From Auriscalpium vulgare (lineage: Eukaryota > Basidiomycota > Agaricomycetes > Russulales > Auriscalpiaceae), in NCBI GenBank assembly GCA_019915015.1, contig JAHBBC010000012.1, positions 1,116,001 through 1,180,000 of the forward strand: a stretch of DNA of 64,000 nt, in the 5' to 3' direction. Below, piece by piece: positions 60,240 through 64,000 of this stretch; position 1 is the stretch's first letter, and each line of letters starts with the position of its first letter. The translations under genes and the position numbers were made by a program. The notes beneath the pieces were generated by a model. That model ran no database searches, was not told where the DNA came from, and saw only the letters and a list, made by a program, of their open reading frames with translations.

Positions 60240-60559
60240 TGCCAACGATCCCGGTGCTTTTGTGAGAGACTATTCAGTGAATGACTATGACAGTTCCAGT
60301 GGTGATGGCAAGCGGCAGGGCGGGTGTGGGGTGGTGGTGGAGACGTTGGTGGCGGCGCGGGCAACTTCATATGGACGAGCGCGGAGGCTACTCTAGATTC
60401 ACATCACGTAAGCAAATGAGCCTTCTCGGCACGCGACCCTGCTTCCCTTGCCGCCTGGCCATCATCTGAGGCCGCACTTGCAGCGCCTTTCACCTCTCAA
60501 GGTCGCATGTTCGGACACAGTGCCACATAGATAAGCACAAAAGGTGATCTGCATGTCCT
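60240..60559. other. PRELI promoter / ALG11 3' flank
   Basis: 320 bp with a G-rich plus-strand stretch (gtggggtggtggtggagacg near 60328). No gene. Confidence 0.4.
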
Positions 60560-62531
60560 CACATCCACTTCGACCACTGCGACGCTTCCCATCCCCGTTC
60601 GAACTCATCCTCGGAGAACGTCTTCAACGCCCAGTCCCTGGCACGCTGGCGTAGCTCAAGCTCCTCCTTCGGGGAAAGAGTGAGTGCTTCATATATGGCG
60701 TCAGCAAAGCTCTCCGGATCTTTTGCGTGGAAGCCTGTGAAACCAGTTTGTCAGACATGAGCAGAGCGCGGGCGCCATCAGACATACCTGTCCGCTGGCC
60801 ATCAACAGGGACGACAATGTCATTTAGTGGCCCCCCAGAGGCATGCACTATTGGAATCACGCCGGCCGCCTGCGTAGCTGTTATTGACCTGTCTTCTCGC
60901 AAGTGGATTAGGCGCACCATGAATTCTACGACGTTGATTCCGAAATGCTCGTCCACCATAGTATTCAACCCTACGCTGGCTTTCGACAAGTATTCCAACA
61001 TCTTGGGGTACGGTGCATTGAGAACGAATTCAACTGAACTCTGCTCAATCAGTCAGGACCGACTCCACCTGCGCCTAGGGAGAGACAACACTTACAGTCA
61101 GATTCAGATCGTCGACAAGTGCACGCAATCGCGCTACACGCTCCATATCGTCTGTATTGCGGACGCCGCCTATGAGGACAAGGCGTACACCGTGAGCGAC
61201 GTCAGGGTGCTTGCGCGCTAATTCGTGCATCGCGTATATCTGCGTAGCGTGGTCCTTCTCAGGGCTGCAGATGCATCAGAGGTGCATCAACGGTTATAAC
61301 CTTCATTTTGACTTACCGAAACTGCGCAATGCTAATGACTAGACGTTCCCGTCCTTCCAGCGCGGACTTCGACATCTCGCGCGTGTCGCAAGGCGGATAC
61401 ACGATGGCCGCTTCTTCGAGCTTCACGGGAGCAGGTGCATCTGAATGATTGCGGCGACTCGCGAAGATGAATTTCTCGGCAAGAACTAGTGGGAAATGAA
61501 TCACGTCTAGCACGGGATCAGAGTGCTTGAGGATGGAATCTACGTGGTTCTTCGTCCAAGACGAGTTGACCATGAGGAAGGCGGCACGACGCAGTGCGAG
61601 AGAATAGTGATACATGAATATGCGATAGTATCTATAAAAAATCAGATCAGCGTCGAGACGCAACCGCGGAGCATTTTTGGTCTTACAATAGCTTTCCGCG
61701 ACTCAGGATTGAAGAGGATGATATGGCGCTCGAGTTGGCGTACGTGGAGCGACGCGTCTGTACGCGGGCAAGCATGTCGGTGCTTATGGTGGGGTAATGG
61801 ACATATGCGCCGATGCGCACACCCGTGAGCAGCGCCACAACGTGGAAAGTAAACGCATAACCCATCGTGTCTGCAGAAAACTGAATACTACATGCAGAGA
61901 GGATGGTTTATATGCGTACCAATAAAAAGGTCAGGGACGAGGGACGACATTGCCTCCCAGGCGAGATACATGGAGCCCAAGCTTTGCCCGAGCAGAGTAA
62001 ATCTCGGCCAGTTAGAGTCTTCCACAAACCTCCTCGACTTCAGAAATACGAAGTGCAAAGAGTCTGGTGACAGCGTGATGTCGAATCGTGACTGAAATGG
62101 AGTGAGAGGAGTGGCGGGCACATTCGAGGAGGGTAACACACCTTCACTTTCTCCAGGATCTGCCCCTTCGTCACGTCTACGTCCCCACTATACACGACGC
62201 TCACAACGCTAGGGTCCTTGCGCTGCATAGACGCAATAGCGGTCCACAGAACGCGTTCTCCACCTCCACCGGCATTGCTAAATACAAACAGAGAGCCTAT
62301 CAGAGTCAGAAATCAGGAGCTCGTAGACCGCGCCAAGCCTGCTGCGTACCAGTACGGGTGAAAGAACCCAATGAACTTCTTTTGCTCAGAGCTCTCAATT
62401 TTGAGTGCCTTCCTCACTGCGTCACGTTGACGATCCGAGGCTCGGCGCAGAAAGTAGATGTACGTGTCGACCACGAAGGAAAGGCCGATGGATATGACGA
62501 CTGTCCACAGGACGACCATGGTGACGACCAT
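60560..62531 (-). CDS. ALG11: GDP-Man:Man3GlcNAc2-PP-dolichol alpha-1,2-mannosyltransferase Alg11
   Basis: GT4 enzyme adding the fourth and fifth mannose to the lipid-linked oligosaccharide on the cytosolic face of the ER. N-terminal membrane anchor [40 protein letters not shown] spans an intron. Then [75 protein letters not shown] and [13 protein letters not shown]. The GT4 EX7E-type region is [13 protein letters not shown], followed by [10 protein letters not shown]. It ends SQWSKWM with TGA at 60560-60562. A second Met at 62519 is an alternative start. Divergent from the next gene. Confidence 0.95.
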
Positions 62532-62764
62532 GGTGAGCGGACAGCGTCGAACTTCCGTGTCCGCTGGAGCAGAGTATGTGTCAAGTACACAGAAGAATCA
62601 AAACTGATGCGATAGCGCAGATGTCGGCGTCGAACGTGAACGTGGACTTGAGGCAGCTTGGGTGTTTGGAAGAGTCGTGCTGTGTCCGCCGGGCCGGCTT
62701 CCGAGTGAGGACTTTGAACTGTAAGTAGCGTGCGCCGTGCGCGATCGAGAGTCGTCTAACCGTC

Positions 62765-63278
62765 ATGTATCATCCTTCCGCCTCGCGCAGTGGAGTCACC
62801 CTTCCTGCCATCGTCGACGAGGATGCATCCAGCCCATCCCTGTCGACACCGGGCCTATCCTGCGCAGCCCGCTGTTCTACGCCACATTTGCCGTCGCCAC
62901 TTCCCATCGAACGAAGCCCTTTGCACGCGCGACAAGTGGTTTATGTGGGCCGAGTTCTGCGCTGCGCTTGTCTCGCCGTCCTTACGAGTTTTGCGCGCAG
63001 GCGCTGGGCGGCACACCAGGCGCGAGCCTGCTGCCGGAGGCCGTTGGCGTCGAGCTGCTCGCACTGCATGATGTGCTTGGCGGCACAGCTCTCTTGCAGC
63101 TGCTCTTCCCGCCTCGTAAGCCCGCATTCGTTCTCGTCATTGCTGATGCCGTGCTCACGATCCCTCAGCCTATACCGGCGACAGCCTGAGTGGCATGTTG
63201 ATGATCGTGCTTCCCTTTCTCCTGTGGCTTCTGACCGTCATGGAAAATCTCATAATCAGCAGCGTGAGTTGGAATTGA
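62765..63278 (+). CDS. Possible small membrane protein (hypothetical, exon structure uncertain)
   Basis: Reading VGVELLALHDVLGGTALLQL followed by an intron (about 63116-63168) gives PPYTGDSLSGMLMIVLPFL and WLLTVMENLIISSVSWN, stop at 63276-63278. The join is clean (CCT C|gtaag ... tcag|CC TAT ACC) and yields one or two hydrophobic helices, which supports a real gene. The 5' part is unresolved: frames 62737 and 62765 both stay open, and I cannot say which start is used. Family not recognised. Confidence 0.4.
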
Positions 63279-63679
63279 CCAGGTAGAGTGGCTGATAAGC
63301 CTCAAGGGGCACATTGCTCATCCACGTCCAGGGCCCTATTTCATCTTCTATTTGCAGGTTTCCGTGGCGCCTGACTTCGTCGTTTGTCCAGACTTTTGAA
63401 AGAACGGGACGCGGACTTCCGGCAGGGCATGTAGCAGCGGCGCGCCATTCCTCCTCGTATCGTTATTGTTATTATTGTAGAGAGAATGTATGTGAGCATC
63501 AATCGCCAAATTCAAGTTTATGGGGAACACTGACGACTGGCTACAGTGCGCTTACCGCCAGGTCTCAGCTTGTGAGCATCTAAGGGATTACTTAGCGTGC
63601 GCGATTGAGAGTACACAATTGATTGAGATGTAAGCAAAATGGGTGAGATGTCTACAAATCGGAACGAAAGATCCTGTGC
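63279..63679. other. Intergenic region
   Basis: 401 bp between convergent genes; no supported gene. A short tattgttattattgta run is at about 63462-63477. Confidence 0.4.
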
Positions 63680-64000
63680 TTAGGTCTCGTAAGTATTATC
63701 CTCCACCGTCCCATCCGGTCGAACCAAAAGACGAAGCCCATCATGCGAAGGACGAAGCCAGACGTCCTTGCCAGGTTGTCTCTTGAGTATATTAATGCAC
63801 TTCCTCTCGCCTGGAGAGAGAGACTCCTCATCCAGTTCCTTGCCGCCCACCACCTCGCCAATCCTGACATACTCCTCGTGCGATATCTCGTGCCCAAACC
63901 CAATCAAGTACGTACGCGTGCCTCCAATCTTCCGCGCGTGGTCGGCGGCCTCCCCAATCCCGAAGTGCGAGATATGCGCGACGGGACGCAGGCAGTCGAG
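63680..64000 (-). CDS. Metallo-beta-lactamase-fold hydrolase (C-terminal part)
   Basis: Open to the right edge. It reads LRPVAHISHFGIGEAADHAR, RTYLIGFGHEISHEEYVRIG, then SLSPGERKCINILKRQ and DGLRLLVRPDGTVEDNTYET, TAA at 63680-63682. The HxSHFGxxEA helix and the Gly-Phe-Gly-His-Glu...His metal-binding end are typical of PhnP-like MBL phosphodiesterases/metal-dependent hydrolases in fungi. The catalytic HxHxDH motif lies beyond the window. Substrate unknown. Confidence 0.75.
   Translation of the reverse strand, partial: LDCLRPVAHISHFGIGEAADHARKIGGTRTYLIGFGHEISHEEYVRIGEVVGGKELDEESLSPGERKCINILKRQPGKDVWLRPSHDGLRLLVRPDGTVEDNTYET

Overview
This 64 kb window is nuclear DNA of a filamentous basidiomycete. 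It is most likely a wood-decaying agaricomycete, possibly of the Polyporales type. Genes are split by many short introns of about 45-65 bp, mostly GT-AG with a few GC-AG. Coding DNA is GC-rich and intergenic gaps are short. The gene set mixes fungal housekeeping genes with secreted plant cell-wall enzymes: a GH3 beta-glucosidase with an N-terminal CBM1, GH11 xylanases, and a CBM1-only protein. I placed exon boundaries by eye from splice consensus, frame continuity and family motifs. For OSBP, aconitase, xylanase 1, the CBM1-only gene, the alpha/beta hydrolase, the MIT protein, the acyltransferase and the protease-like gene, the exon sums close in frame.

Layout. 1-829 (-) is the 5' part of 6-phosphogluconate dehydrogenase. 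1417-4095 (+) is a PH-domain oxysterol-binding protein. 4773-8967 (+) is the GH3 beta-glucosidase. 9184-12290 is a tandem segmental duplication holding debris of a small membrane-protein gene, a broken GH11 xylanase and a duplicated 5' end of the aconitase gene. 11919-15361 (+) is the intact Aco2-type mitochondrial aconitase in 20 exons, three of them 8-11 nt long. 15616-19500 (-) is the mitochondrial mismatch protein Msh1, sharing a 184 bp divergent promoter with a septin (19685-21343 +). Then come an MIT-domain protein (22143-25213 +), the INO80 subunit Ies1 (26077-27875 -) and a Ser/Thr/Gly-rich single-pass membrane protein (28348-30642 +).

31-37 kb is accessory: a dispersed inverted copy of the membrane-protein gene, an F-box pseudogene, and a P-loop protein resembling fungal RHS/Crinkler-like NTPases (34035-36298 -). 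37190-40476 (-) is an alpha/beta hydrolase with very long disordered regions.

41-53 kb is a xylanase-derived cluster: xylanase 1 with CBM1, xylanase 2 without CBM1, a small secreted CBM1-only protein that reuses xylanase promoter and signal-peptide sequence, and a signal-peptide fragment. The last two lie in 0.86 kb direct repeats. These bracket a 4 kb segment carrying an unusual intracellular trypsin-like gene (48083-50124 +).

52.7-64 kb returns to housekeeping: a lysophospholipid acyltransferase, Tim8, Ric1, a PRELI/Ups protein, Alg11, a possible small membrane protein, and the 3' end of a metallo-beta-lactamase-fold hydrolase.

Taken together, the xylanases, CBM1 proteins and beta-glucosidase would act outside the cell on cellulose and xylan. 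Ups1-like, Tim8, Msh1 and Aco2 are mitochondrial. Osh, Ric1 and the acyltransferase concern membrane lipids and traffic. I saw no CRISPR array, rRNA, convincing tRNA or complete transposon.
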